From: Berberis thunbergii
Taxonomy: Eukaryota > Streptophyta > Magnoliopsida > Ranunculales > Berberidaceae
DNA: 64,000 bases
Assembly: GCA_003290165.1 (NCBI GenBank)
Contig: QNQO01007584.1
Span: 175,355-239,354, forward strand
Reading direction: 5' to 3'
Positions 23,852 to 36,491 of this stretch are shown piece by piece (positions within the stretch are counted from its first letter, which is position 1; each line of letters starts with the position of its first letter). A model generated the notes under the pieces. That model was given only the letters and a program-made list of their open reading frames with translations, ran no database searches and had not been told where the DNA came from. The position numbers and the translations under genes were made by a program.

Positions 23852-26499
23852 CTATCGGACATGACTAAGCAACAGTGACTCTGAGTCACTTGCAACACAA
23901 ATGGTCAAACTCTCAACACAAATGGTAAAACAACAAAGAGAAATGGGAAGCGCGCGATAGGAAAAATGAACATAAAAGGAATATAGAAAGTATTCAAGAT
24001 AATCCATTTTCATTATCAGGAGAGGTACAGAAATAGAAGAGCTAAGCTTAATAGAAGAAAAAGCAGGAGTTGCATCCATACGCTCCGCAATCCGAGCATC
24101 ATGATCACCCTCGTCTAACGATGCAAATACCACTGATAAGTCTACATACGACATCTTCTTATAGCGCTCAAGATCCCATTCTGGATGCTCCCTCTTCATC
24201 AGCGTCAATAGCTTCAATCCACCATATACAACCCAGCGAAATTCACACTTGCCTTGTTCCAGGAAAAGTTCTTCCTTGTGCGCCTTCATTTTAGCAAGTT
24301 TACGCTCCAGCAGCCTCAGCTTGCATGTCAACGCATCGACATGAGATTGCTTCGTAGTCAAACTGCTATTTAAAGCATTGAGATCATGTTGCTCAAATTC
24401 AAGATGGTCATCGGTCTTCCTCGCTTCTCGAGAATTGAACTCCACATCAAACTCCAGCTGTTGTATCTGAACAGCCCAATCAGCCTCCTTTGAGGCTTTT
24501 TCCTTAGAGAGATACCGCAACTCAAAATGTGCCTCAGCCACATCTTCCTGTGCAATCTCCAGGTTAGATCCAAGTCCTGCTTGAATCTGTGCCTCCTGGA
24601 CACCGCATCTGCTAAGTAACACTCAAGGCCTTCCAGACGAAACCTCTGAGTCTCAGCGACATCAGCCAACTGCTTCAGCCTCCTCTCCTCAGCAGCTCAA
24701 TTTCATAAAGTGCGTCAGAATACAACTTCTGCATGTTAGAGAAGGCATGCTCCATGGTGTACACCCTCTTATGAGCCACCTTGACTTCCGTCCCAATGAC
24801 GACCACCTTGCTCTAGGAAGACATTCCCAACATAAAGGTACTTTAAACTCTTATCCAATACGCCCTTCTAGCATATCCTCCTCGGGTTTTGGAGCGTGAT
24901 CTATCAGCCAGCTATGAGGCCTACTTATAAGCTTCCTAGAAGCATAATCAACATCAACCTTCTGTTGCTAGACTTGACTTCTCATCTTCACTAAGTCTGG
25001 TACAAACAGACTTATCCACGCATCCGGATGAAGAATTACGCCAGCGCCACCCTTCGTAATCGCCATTGCTCCCAAGTCCTATTATGTAGCCTTTCCTTTG
25101 TCACCAACAGACGACCAATTAATGCGAGATACCTCAACAATATTCCGAGGAAGAAAAGAAGCGAGTTATCCAACGAACCCTCCATTATCTTGAGATGCGG
25201 CCTAGAGCGAGACAGGGAACAATGCGGACTGTGAGAAACTTGGCATGTGTCACCACGACCACTATTAAACAACCCACAAGTAGGATGATTGGATTCCACA
25301 ACCTCAGGCGAATCCTCATCAGAACCTTTTATCAGAACGGTCCTGAGTGGATCGACACCAGTAGAAACCTCCATTGTAGCTAGCATCAGCTTCTCGCTCA
25401 GAGCTTCCACCTGCGCGACACTAAGATTCGATGCATATTCAACATTGCTAATCGCAGGTGGTCTCTCTCCCAGTCGGATACATCAACCTTCACCCTAGCA
25501 GGTCGATCAGGCTCACATTATTTACTTATTGGAGAAGATCATTTGGAAGACGATCCAATTTTAACACGGGACTTCTTCGAACTCACATAGGAGGCAAGCG
25601 TCTCAGAGAACCGCTCCGTGTCAGACAAAACAAAAGCCTTAATTCTGGCAGCTTTCCTTTTCCTAGAAGGGGCCCCAACTTCAAACTTAACTCACGATGA
25701 CCAATAAAGAGTGGGGGCCTCATGCCAGTTGTCTGACAGCACACTGCGAATACATTAGGTAATACATATGAACTCCACCACATTCTTTGTTGACGAGTCG
25801 CAAAATTTTTCCATAGTGTTTCGCTTATCTAGGGTAAGTGGAGTAGTGGGAAACCATCCTGCCAGGGAACACGAGCAACGATTAGCATATAATCAAGCAC
25901 AACGGAATTGGAAGATAAAGCTACACTTACGAAGTGGCTTGAACTCTCATTCGAGTCGACGACCCTTGAACTGGAAGTATTTTGAATTTGCAGGAGCCAA
26001 AAAACAATACTTCTGCCAATACTTGAAGTCATCAGGAAAATTCTTAAAGCAAGTCGGGGACGTCATTTTGCAGACAGCATGATCATTCAGCCGAGGAGAA
26101 GTCAACAACTAGATCACATGCAAAGTCATGCGAATGCAAGCTTCCTTCGCTCTAATCAAAATGAGAAGAAATATCGTATATCCATTAGATACCAACTAAG
26201 CAGAAGGAATTCCATGGAAACTAAAACGTCCCAAATCACATCAAGAACAGGAAAGTGAACTCCAGTTTGGAGCATCCCGCGGTGTAAACAGATGAACCCC
26301 GCCGGCGAAAACATTGGTGTCTGATCATCCTTTTCAACGCATATAATGGGAGGTCCTTAGGGACCCCGAACTTAGTCCGGATTTCAGCAAGGGCCGATTC
26401 AGAAAGCAAATTGTCTTCGAAAAACTCAAGGCGTTTGGCTAAAGTTGCATCATCAAGATGGTTTTGGTGAGCCATGAAGAAGATGAACAGATTTTTCAA
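23852..26499 (-). pseudogene. Gypsy-associated ORF (Transposase_28-like head, coiled-coil tail), broken
   Basis: On the - strand, 26499-26236 encodes LSESALAEIRTKFGVPKDLP and a downstream RMIRHQCF block. This resembles the start of the plant putative gypsy-type domain (Transposase_28, PF04195) found in extra ORFs of Tat-lineage elements. Pieces continue at about 25860-25560, 25410-25036 and 24669-23852. The last is strongly helical and charged (EKASKEADWAVQIQQLEFDV, LERKLAKMKAHKEELFLEQG), predicted as coiled coil, then HPEWDLERYKKMS. Many stops and frameshifts separate the pieces, so it is non-functional. These ORFs have no established role. The domain name is my recollection of the motif, not a search result. 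Confidence 0.6.
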
Positions 26500-27405
26500 T
26501 CAGAAGATGAACAGAGCAAAATATCTAAAAGTAAAAATAGAAGAGTTAGTCTTCGCACAAATGATGGCCTAAATAGGGATGGGGTTCCCGCCTCTGACGC
26601 ACATTCAACTAATGAAGCGCGCGGCTCAAGCAATGATTCAGACATAATCATCATGAGCGGGGATCCTTTCAAGAAGTGACTTAGCGAACAGATGTGATGG
26701 CCCACTAACTCGAGGGGAGTAGCTGATGATTCACCAAAATGGTCCAAGCTGTGTGTCGTATACCTGCCATGATGATCTCGAAGAATAACAGACCTTAGCA
26801 TCAGCCAAACACTGATCCAGCCCAAGCGGCTCTAAGCCCGCCCAATGTAATTTGCCAGACGGATTCAAATTCTTATAGCCTGCTAGACCCACATGTCTCA
26901 CAACTATCCTCAATACCCGTAAGCCCTTCTAAGGCAAGTATATCGAGGATCAGCTTCGGACGGGCAAGTAAAACAACTCTTTGATTCCAACTAGGAAGTA
27001 AATTCCAGAGTATGTTTCACACATGGAGATTTCTACCTATAGATTACTCTCATAACGGAAACTATCTCCCGCATATCTAAGAGCACATGGCTAACAGGGA
27101 AACTTCCCTCCACTTCTAATTAAAGAAGGATTTCCATGCAGATCTTCTTCCCTAAACTACACCATCGATGGCCTGGTCGAATCAGGACTCCAGCACTATA
27201 AATAAGACATGAGGTTGGTAGCTAAGGTATGCGACAAATTCCCTGTTTATAGCATTACACTTTCTTCAAATCCCTGTCTGACTTTAACATTGGAGTGCCA
27301 TCGACCACCACAACAGTGGTCAATGGCTCACGTGCGTTTCTTGTGCAGGTTTGCATATCAAGGTCAAAGCAGGGAGTGAAAAACGACTGCATCAAGTACT
27401 ACTTG
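26500..27405. other. No recognised gene; gypsy remnant
   Basis: Sequence upstream (- strand sense) of the Transposase_28-like ORF. It probably belongs to the same gypsy element. No RT, integrase or host-gene motif is visible. The junction with the + strand copia lies close to 27405. Confidence 0.4.
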
Positions 27406-28655
27406 GGTTCTACAATCATTAGCTGCAAACTTTGATTGGCCTCGACAACAGTAAACGTAAAACAAAATGTTATTTTACATGGAGGTTTACAGGTAGAAGT
27501 TTACATGTCTATGTCGGGTTATAGTACTCCTAATGGTTCTAATGTTGTATATAAATTGAAGAAGGCGTTGTATGGACTAAAACAATCTCCAAGAACTTGA
27601 TTTGGTACGTTTCGTCTTGCTATGAAGAAATATGGCTATGAGCAAGGCAATGTAGATCATACGTTGTTTATTGAAAGGCGGAATGATAAATTGACAACTC
27701 TTATCATTTATGTGGATGATATGATTGTAACTGGTGATGATCATGTTATATATTGAAGGGCTATTTAGCTTTTGAATTTGATATGAAAAATCTTGGTGGA
27801 TTGAAGTATTTTTTGGGTATTGAAGTTACTAGTTCCATACATGGAAAAAAAATTTATCACAAAGGAAATACATTATTGATTTATTGAAGGAAATGGATAT
27901 GTTTGGGTGCCAACCTATTAGTACTCCTATTGAGCAGAACCAATGTTTGGAAGAGTATACACATCACATTCCATCCGATAAGAAACGATATCAAAGTTTG
28001 GTTGGTCGTTTCATTTATTTGTCTCATACTAAACTTGATATTGTATATGTTGTGAGTAGATTCATGCATAATCCAAGTGAGGTACATATAGATACCATAA
28101 TACAAATTTTAAGGTATTTGAAGTCACCACTAGGAAACGGTCTGATGCTTTCTAAGCATGGGCATGCAAATGTTATGGGATATACAGATTCATATTGAAC
28201 AACAAAGGGAGATAAAGTAAGATCTACATCTGGTTACTTTACTTTTGTGGGAGGTAATCTTGTTACTTAAAAGACTAAAAAACAAAAGGTTATATCCTTG
28301 TCTAGTATAGAAGCCGAGTCTTGGGCCATGGTGAAAGGTATTTGTGAATTGTTCTGGATGAAAAACCTTATGGGGGAGGTGAGTTTTCTTACTATAGGTT
28401 CAACGAGGTTGTATTGTGATAATCAATCAACAATTAAGATTGCCGAAAATCCAGTTAAACATGATCGAACGAAACATATGAAAATAGATCGAAACTTTAC
28501 TTATGAGAAGTTGGAAGAGAAGATTATTAAGTTCCGTATGTCAAGACTAATGAACAAATAGCAGATATATTGACCAAAATGGTGTCCATTCAAGCCTTTA
28601 CTGATTCACTTGTCAAGCTCGACAATTGCGAAATTAATGCGCCATCTTGAGGGGG
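27406..28655 (+). pseudogene. Ty1/copia pol remnant: reverse transcriptase and RNase H
   Basis: 3' half of a copia polyprotein. Visible in order: SLAANFDWP (RT start), VYKLKKALYGLKQSPR, the catalytic box LIIYVDDMIVTGDD near 27705, CQPISTPIEQN, then YQSLVGRFIYLSHTKLDIVY, and RNase H motifs (STSGYFTFVGGNLV, SLSSIEAESWAMVKGICELF, LYCDNQSTIKIAENPVKHDR). Several stops and frameshifts break it (for example at about 27598 and 27755, and 28198). The gag, protease and integrase parts are absent, so the element is 5'-truncated. Typical copia order continues with the polypurine tract at 28646. Confidence 0.92.
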
Positions 28656-28829
28656 AGTTTAGCATGAATTATGTTCATATTTGTAATTATATTAATTGTG
28701 TATTAGGAATACCGGATTAATCGGGATTGTAGTTATTTTTCCTCTCTTTTTTAGATTGTATTTGTATCCCTATAATACATCCTTGTGAGATGAATAGAAT
28801 TTACTTTGAATTATTCAAAACCCTAAATT
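28646..28829 (+). mobile_element. Polypurine tract and start of the + strand copia 3' LTR
   Basis: CTTGAGGGGGAG is the standard copia polypurine tract, directly followed by the LTR start (degenerate TTTAGCATGAATTATG). The LTR is cut at 28829 by a - strand copia. Its remainder plausibly resumes at 47929 (CTAGGGGTGAGGGCAAGG...). Confidence 0.7.
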
Positions 28830-29035
28830 TGATGTAATTTATTCAACTATTCACATATTATTTGTACTATTACATTTGCAATTTTATTTTATCTTGCTTC
28901 ATGTCATCATTATATACAATACAATGCAAGCCTATTTATAGGGGAAAAAATCCTTAATACATGGGTAACACGTGTAAATCAAATTTGCCACCTCATGCTA
29001 GGTGAACATCCACCAAAATTCTACATTCTTCTACA
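28830..29035 (-). repeat. 3' LTR of the - strand copia
   Basis: 206-bp LTR, TG...CA bounded on the - strand. A TATA box (TATAAATAGG on the - strand, plus 28931-28940) would drive leftward transcription. It is adjacent to the polypurine tract at 29036-29070. Matches 47694-47928 over most of its length. Confidence 0.7.
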
Positions 29036-29069
29036 TCTTTCTCAATTCTACAATTCCACCCCCCCCCCC

Positions 29070-29350
29070 TGAATGTTCACTGCATGCTGCCTCATTAAAA
29101 CCCAATAAAATTTTGAATTAAAGTAAAGAGTATAACATTCTTCAGAAATATGAAAGGTGCGCATAATGCTGCCTCATTAAAACCTTGACAGGAAAACCAA
29201 ATGGGATAAACCCATATCGAAGGAGAAAGAGTACAACCACCAATTTCAATACTTTAGGATGCTCTATGTGCATAATGTTGCCTCGTTAAAACCTTGACAG
29301 GAAAACTTAGTGGGATAAAACCATGTCGAAGGAAAAGGAGTACAACCCGC
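29070..29350 (-). repeat. About 100-bp tandem units in the copia 3' region
   Basis: The phrase GCTGCCTCATTAAAACC(TTGACAGGAAAA) recurs at about 29077, 29169 and 29277, each followed by a GGGATAAA...GTCGAAGGA...GAGTACAACC block in the last two. Spacing is about 92-108 bp. Such repeats are common just upstream of the polypurine tract in some copia lineages. Confidence 0.7.
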
Positions 29351-32144
29351 ATAAATCAAAGATAACACACTTCTATATGATCTCGAAGTATTTGGATGTT
29401 TTCTCAAGGGCATACTTCTGGATGTTGTCATATATTTTAGTTGATTGATCGATAAATATGTGTAATAAATCCTAAGAAATAGTTGTATTGCAACTTATCA
29501 ATTTAGAATTTGCATGTAAGCATCCTTTATTAGGATCAAATAAATAACTTGAATCTGCACAACCAACTAGGTGGGAATGGTTAGATAAATCGTAAAATAA
29601 ACTCATATAAATTATCCCACAAAAATATGTGTCATGTCATGCAAATATCTATAAGTCTGTGCAAAACTATATATTGCTAGTAAAATGCACAGAAAAATAC
29701 CATATCATGTTATGTACTTGGTGCCAAATGCACCAATGATACTCACATATGGTAATTCGAGACCGAGTATCTTTACAAGTCTTTCTTGAGATATAAAGAT
29801 TGAACAACCATGTTAAAAAAATGTTACAAATATAACTCGATTGATGAACCAATATTTCACTAGTACTTTACTCGATCTGTAGGCCGAGACAAAAGTTGTT
29901 CATTCATGATCTTTAATTGCAGATATTGTTGCTATTAACAATATTTTCAAGATCCAATAAGAGTTATATTATTGTCATAAACTGTTAGCATGACAAAAAA
30001 AGATTACGATTTCATAATAAAGACACATGGTCAAATTTGCATAACATTCCTTACACATATATTTACTAAGACAAATATATCACATTCTTCTGGAAAGGTT
30101 CAAATCGTATAAAGCATGTCCTAGATGTATTTAGTAATTATTTCATGTCTTTGCTTTAGACAAAGCAAATCCTTCAAGGATTTTCATGTAAATGTTTATG
30201 TCTAACAAAGTAAATCATTAAGAAATTTATAAATATCTGTCTAAATTTCAATATAAATAAGTAGTTACGACATTCAAAATTCGCATGTCAATTTTTAGAA
30301 ACTACAAGACATATTGGAAATGTAGTGATATTTCTAACCAGGGAATCCAACATCAGGTTTTTGCAGGAACCCTTGTGCCATAAGTCTAGCGTTATATCAG
30401 ACTATCATTTGTTTTCTTACAAACACTCATTACAATATGCATGTTTAGGTGTTTGTACTATAGGTCCAAACACAACACGTTTTCAAGGGAACCCAATTCC
30501 ACTTGGATAATATATTTCCATTTGGTGGACCTAATCCTTGGACAATATATTTTTCATTTGGCAAATAATTTATTTGTCGACATTTATAAATATGTGGTAT
30601 AATTTCAGTATCATTTCCCTTTGATATTTTGGTAGCAACCATATATGTGAACGTGTCAGCGATGATCATTTCATTTGATTTCATATTTTCCCTTGATATA
30701 TTGAGATCACATTATTATCAGGTACATGAGCATATTCCAAGGCTTTTAAGTCACTTCAGGGATATAAATAACCACTTCTAGGATAATGGAGAAAGTGAAT
30801 TGACCTATTCTAGAGCATCATTTATTGTTGCTTCCAAAGTTTTATGACTTCTTCTGTAGTGCCATGGTCTCTTCAGGAACGTTGCTACTTCTAGAACCTC
30901 ATGTTATGCTCTTCTGGAGTTGTATGACCTTTTCAGGAGTATCATGTTATGTTCTTTCAGAGCTATATGTACTTCTTCTAGAGTTTCTCCAGAAGTTTCA
31001 AACATTGTTTCTTCAGAAGCATTAGGGCATGAATGTTTACTATCTCCTTTTTCGAGAAGTGAAATATTTGGAATCTATATGTCTATTATGCTTCTGGCGT
31101 ACAACAGATTCACTGGCTACCTTATTCAAACTGTGTTCTTCAAGGATACAAATTCAAGTAGGTATATTCATAGCTGAGATAAAATAGAAGTATTCCAATT
31201 CCACACCGTTCTATTCCATATTTCCCCCTAACGGTGGGAATTGAGCCACACTATGTGATGTCGCAATATACAATACTGCATGTTCCCAAATACTATCAAG
31301 TAGTCTAGACTACATAAGGAAAATTCTTCCAAACAATGTGAAGGCATATAAGAAAAAATTTACCTGTCAGAAGCTTCTGATATGTAAGTTTCAGGCTTAA
31401 TGCAAGCTTCAGGCACCAACATTAGATGTGATGCATATATCTGGAATGTAAGCTTCAGACTTAATGTATAATCTCTAATGCAAGCTTCGAGCTTCCAACA
31501 TTAGATGTGACACATATATCTTGAAATAACGCAAGTTTCTTTAGAATTTGTAATAATAAAAGGTGGGCTCTACCAAATAGACATGTATGATTTTGCATCA
31601 TTTGCAACTTATAAATTATACTGTCAAAGAAAATATCTACAGTAAATAAATAAATCAAATGAATAAGTAGGACAAATATATGCAGGAAAGAAGCCGATCC
31701 AACGATATATTGTGTATGTTATACACTTAGGAGTAGAATAATGAAAAATTACAATAATCTAGTAATGTAATATTATCTATGATATGTATCCTTCAGCTTA
31801 GTGAATTAGAAAAATAATTTTCTGAAGTAGGTATCTTAGACCTCTTCCGGTGGTCCCTTAGATAAGTATTAGGCGTGGAGTAACATTGTTGTAACAACCA
31901 CTCTTGGGATGAGGACATGGGCTAGTGGTTACTACTTCTAAAGTAGCCACATATTTGTTAAATGTTGAGATATATTACTTTTACTAATGGCCATCTATGT
32001 TGGAGCTCCGTTACATTCGAGGGTAGTTATGTTTTGCATGTGCTTTAATTCTATTGTTTTAATGAAACAGTACTATTCATATTGAGAATTGGAAGCTTGA
32101 TATTTCTCTAATGCTTTATTTGGTGTTGGGCAAACATGTGAGCT
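29351..32144 (-). pseudogene. Degenerate copia internal region
   Basis: Heavily decayed - strand sequence. At 30684-30445 a frame reads DTFTYMVATKISKGNDTEI, similar to the linker before the copia RT (usual form AFAYSVATEI...). Repeated phrases occur at 30830-31020 (TTCTTCTGGAGT/TTTTCAGGAGT types) and at 31380-31510 (CAAGCTTC...AACATTAGATGTGA, two copies about 110 bp apart). No intact catalytic motif was found. No other gene is visible. Confidence 0.5.
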
Positions 32145-32480
32145 ATGTTCATGTTTACCACAAGCATCATTTCTAGCAGCACTCAAACTATTATTGTCCC
32201 GAGTAGGAGCTTTGGATTATATATGATTAGGATGATGACAACCTCTACGAGTATAATCACTTCTACTAGAATAATTACCTCTACTGGGGTAACCACCACT
32301 GTTAGAGGGATTAGCTCTACTAGAATAGTTATTTGGGCTACCTCTTCCGGATATACCATTTATTCTAAAGTATGTATTCCTACAACTGCCCCTTGTAAAA
32401 ATGTAATTAGCATTTGCTTTCGGCTTTTAAGTCTGCAAGGTCCAGTCCAATTACTAATTTCTAATTAAACAGGTTCAAAT
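32145..32480 (-). pseudogene. Copia gag nucleocapsid remnant
   Basis: On the - strand the frame contains an Arg/Gly/Ser-rich run (NYSSRANPSNSGG type), then a zinc-knuckle remnant around KHEHSSHVCPTP and the phrase KALEKYQASN. This matches the C-terminal part of copia Gag (CHRCG...GHW...C followed by LYQAS). Stops interrupt it. It lies at the expected 5' side of the element, just before the gypsy insertion. Confidence 0.6.
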
Positions 32481-33269
32481 AAATATGTCTAACTAAATAA
32501 ATCTTGTGATGAATAAAAATAAAGCCCAGTAAACAAATAGATCCAGTAGGACTGAATCGGATCATCTGGACCAAACCGACCCAACTGGACTTGAACCGAA
32601 CAAGCTAATAAATTCATCTAGATACGAACCAGATTCAGCACTAAACAAACTGAAATAATCATGCCTTAATTTATCAATCAGGCTCAGAAAACAATTTGGC
32701 ACAATGAATTAAAAAAATAATAATAATAATAACAGGCCCAATTGAATTCAAAATTGCAGCCCATGTAACTTGTACATATAAATAATGCAATCTTAGCTTT
32801 AATGATAAAGCCCAGTTATTGTCATGTAGAAAATACGAGGTCCAGTCCATTATCATTTCACTTAAGTTATCTGGTTCTTGAGAGAAAAAAAATTTCCAGA
32901 GTAAGTTCACCTTTTTGCGTATGGACCACCACTAACCCCAACTGTCACCATTCCCTACATACCCAGATTAACAAGGTTTACAAGAGTGAACTCACAATAC
33001 TAGGATGTCACTAGTAATGATAATGAGTCCATGAATTCCGTCGCACCAATAAAATCAACTTTAATCTCTTTACCTAAAAGTGTTGCCTAGGTGAACAATC
33101 AATTAATAGTGACTGTACATGATTAATTACACTGTTGACATAGAGGTTTTAGATCATTGACATAGATCAAGGGTAAGGTCACATATCGATAAACCTAAAT
33201 AGTTAAACAGTGATATTGTTCCTCTATTAAGTTTAACAATCTAAAGTGTAATTAGTATTTCACATATGT
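32481..33269. other. No recognised gene
   Basis: Interior sequence of the - strand copia between its gag remnant and the gypsy insertion. AT-rich; a run of AATAATAATAAT at 32718-32732. No coding motif seen. Confidence 0.4.
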
Positions 33270-36200
33270 TGTCATGTCCCGATTTTTGAACAACATAAAT
33301 TAATAGATTGTCCAAAAACCAAGGCACGTCAGGAACAAATTAAATGATACAGTCATAAGGCAGTAAATGAAATAATAACCTTCCTCAAAATTCTTCCTCT
33401 CAAAATAAGGTCCACAATTATAAATAAATGAAAATTTCATTAATCCATTCCCAAATAAATCTCTAACAAAAGTTGAGTATTTATAACTAAACCCTACATC
33501 TGATTACCTATATATATAATAATAAAGATCTAACAAAAACACGTGTCGACTCCTCAGCTATCGCCACATATCTAATACCACTCTTGCGCTCCAATTAACC
33601 ATGATAGGTCTCTGGGGCTACGCTCATTAAGAACGCACCCAAATTTGTAAAACAATACAAAATCTGGGTCAGTATATTAATACTGGTGTGAGCAAACTTT
33701 CAAATCAAGACAATTAAATATAAAAGAAAAATGCAAATTAACCTTAAGGAAGACAGGTAGTTTTCATTCAAGATTCGAATGAGCTATTAGTTTCTTCCCT
33801 CAAGGCTAACCTAGTACACGCTAAAATAATTCATACACAATTTCATGTTATGATCAACTCAATGGCTTTATTTTTAGTTTCCAAATTCTTAGCTTATTTT
33901 CCACAATCGCACTCTCCTCCTGTGCCGAACACACCTCACCCAAGTGTGTCTCCCTTGCCATCGAAGTCACTCAGACCGTACATGACCTAAGTGGGGTGCC
34001 ACATCGAGTGTCATGTCACCCGAAGTTCGATACCTGACAAGTATTTCCTAAATATTACACGTACTACCGAACACACACATGGAACGGCGTACCAATATGC
34101 AAGCAAGTCTGCATACCCAGAATAATATCACACGTATACAAGCAAGTTTGTATCATCATCATCATCATCAAAGCCCATTCTCGAGATTTTTGGGGTCGGC
34201 TACATGGATTTTGGTTCTCCAAGCAATGCGATCTTCCCACATATCCTCGCCTAACCAAGCTCAATGATATCTTCATTCACTGCCTTCATCCAAGTTTTCA
34301 ACGGTCGTCCCCTCTGTCTACACCCTCCATTAACTTGCCAATCTAGACATTTTCTAATTGGCGCCATACTTGGTCTCCTCCGCACATGACCAAACCAAGT
34401 TAAACGTCTTTCTCTAATTTTGTTCTCTATGGGCGCTACACCTAAGTATCTCCTAATTCTTTCATTTCTAATTTTATCCTTGCGAGTTTTACCACACATC
34501 CACCTTAACATACGCATTTCAGCTACTGCCATCCTATGCGTATGTTGTCTCGTAGTAGCCCAACATTCTGAACCGTATAGCATGGTTAGTCGAACAATTG
34601 TCTTATAGCATTTCCCTTTTAGCCTTACAGACATTCTTCTATCGCATAATACTCCTGATGCCATTCTCCATTTCAACCAACCAGCTTTAATCCTATGGTT
34701 TACATCTTCTCCAATAGCCCCATTCTTTTGAATTATAGATCATAGATATCAAAAAGCCTCACACTCTGGGACCTCTACACCTTCAATCTCAATTGCATTA
34801 CTTCTCCCTCTTTGTTCACAACCAAAGTTGCACACTAGATACTCCGTCCTAGATACTCTCTAAAGCCTCCCGCCACTTAACTAATTTCTGACCTAAACCT
34901 GTACTAGTCTCATCCATTAAGACAATATCATCTGCAAATAACATGCACCAAGGTACATCTTCTTGCAGATGTCTCGTCAACTCATCCGTGACCAAAGCAA
35001 AGATATATGGACTTAACGCCGACCCTTGATGTAGTCCTACTGACAATGAAAATTCACTGGACATCCCACCTACTGAGCGAACACTTGTTACAGCCCCTTC
35101 ATACATATCCTTAATGATATCGTCATAACATTGAGGAAAAGAGCATTTCCAAGGATTTGTATTTGTGACTAACAATGAGGATGACATGGGTGAATAATAA
35201 TACATAAGAAATACATTGTAGATAGTTATAACTATTTGTTTTAATTTACAGCAGTTGATTTCAAAAGAAAAGTTTCACTTCTAGTAACAAATATTATTGC
35301 AGTTTTGAAAATCTCACACCTTATTAAGACTTCAATTACCCATACTACGTAATAACATTAAACTAGGAATAAATAAAAGGAGATAGATCAAAAGACACTA
35401 AAAATAATTTTAAGCAAAGTTCTATCTCTTGCAGGGCAATGTTTTTAAGTTTTACTAAATAATAAATTTACTAGACCATGAAATACAAGTGATTTGGTGG
35501 AAAGGATATACGTAGGTGAGATTCAATAAAAAAAATGGTTTCCAAAAAAAAATACACTTCCCAAGGTTCAACACATTACACATCCAAGTCATGTGAACAT
35601 GAGATTTCCACAAATGTCTACATCATACTAACACGTGAAATCCAACAATATCACAAATATCCCAAATCCTATAAATTGTGAGATTTCATCAAAACTGATT
35701 TCAATATAATAGTAAAACAAAGTTCACCAAAAGTCCCCATCAACAATAATTCACAATTGTCCCCATCAAGTTCCCATCAACAAATACATCAACAGTAAAA
35801 TGTAAAACCAATATATATTTATATTTAGCTAAACACTACAATCAACAACAACCATTAACAAATCCATCAACACATCCAGCAATAGTAATGAAAGATTCCA
35901 CAAATATCCCTAACAACAATAAAACAGTAAAACCGATTTCACAACACAGTGAAACCGATTTCATAAATGCCCCTATCAATAGAAAAAGTAAAACCGATTT
36001 CACAAATTATAAGCCACGCAATTGAGAGAAACAATGAAGGGGATAGAGTTTTACTCACCAATGATTTTCTTTGCAAGATCCCAAAGTTCTTCTTTCAGTG
36101 CCTCCCTCTTTTCAACGTAAGTTTTTTTTTCTTTTCTTTTGTGTGTATGCAAAGTGAAAAACAAAAAGGGCTAGGGTTTCTTTTTAAATGAATTTTTTAT

Positions 36201-36394
36201 TAGGGTTTCATTAGCTAAACATAGCCATCCCTTATATCTTACCCACCACCAGCCTAAACCTAGGTCCTAAATTAACATCATAAAATATTATTATTTGTAA
36301 CTATTACCAATTAATAATTACTACCAATAAATAAATATTATTAACTTCTAAAATAATAAAAGTATATTGGTAAGTGAATTGGGCGGGTATTACA
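33270..36394 (-). repeat. 3' LTR (LTR-A) of the gypsy element, with LINE inside
   Basis: Aligns with 41158-43155 and 46261-46361 of the other LTR. It carries about 1 kb of extra sequence (34150-35135), a truncated LINE, that LTR-B lacks. Without it the LTR is about 2.1 kb. Confidence 0.9.
34150..35135 (-). mobile_element. 5'-truncated RTE-type LINE
   Basis: Reverse-transcriptase C-terminal part on the - strand. At 35205-34849: VGLHQGSALSPYIFALVTDE and the catalytic box CMLFADDIVLMDE. At 34676-34251: GSECWATTRQHTHRMAVAEM, RMLRWMCGKTRKDKIRN and TWFGHVRRRP, typical of the plant RTE clade. The 3' end is a short (ATG)n-type tail (CATCATCATCATCATCA in plus at 34151-34168), as usual for RTE elements. 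A frameshift or gap lies between the two blocks. Comparison with the empty site in LTR-B (near 42040-42080) fixes the insertion; the endonuclease half is missing. Confidence 0.88.
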
Positions 36395-36491
36395 ATATAC
36401 ACACCTTAAAAGAATCTCGTCCCGAGATTCTGTAGGATAAGGATTAGACGAATAATTCTGGGTGCATATGTTTTACTTTGTCCTCCAACTC

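Noticed and set aside
34079..34608. + strand frames near the LINE
   Set aside because: Antisense to the RTE reverse-transcriptase frames, which hold the real motifs.
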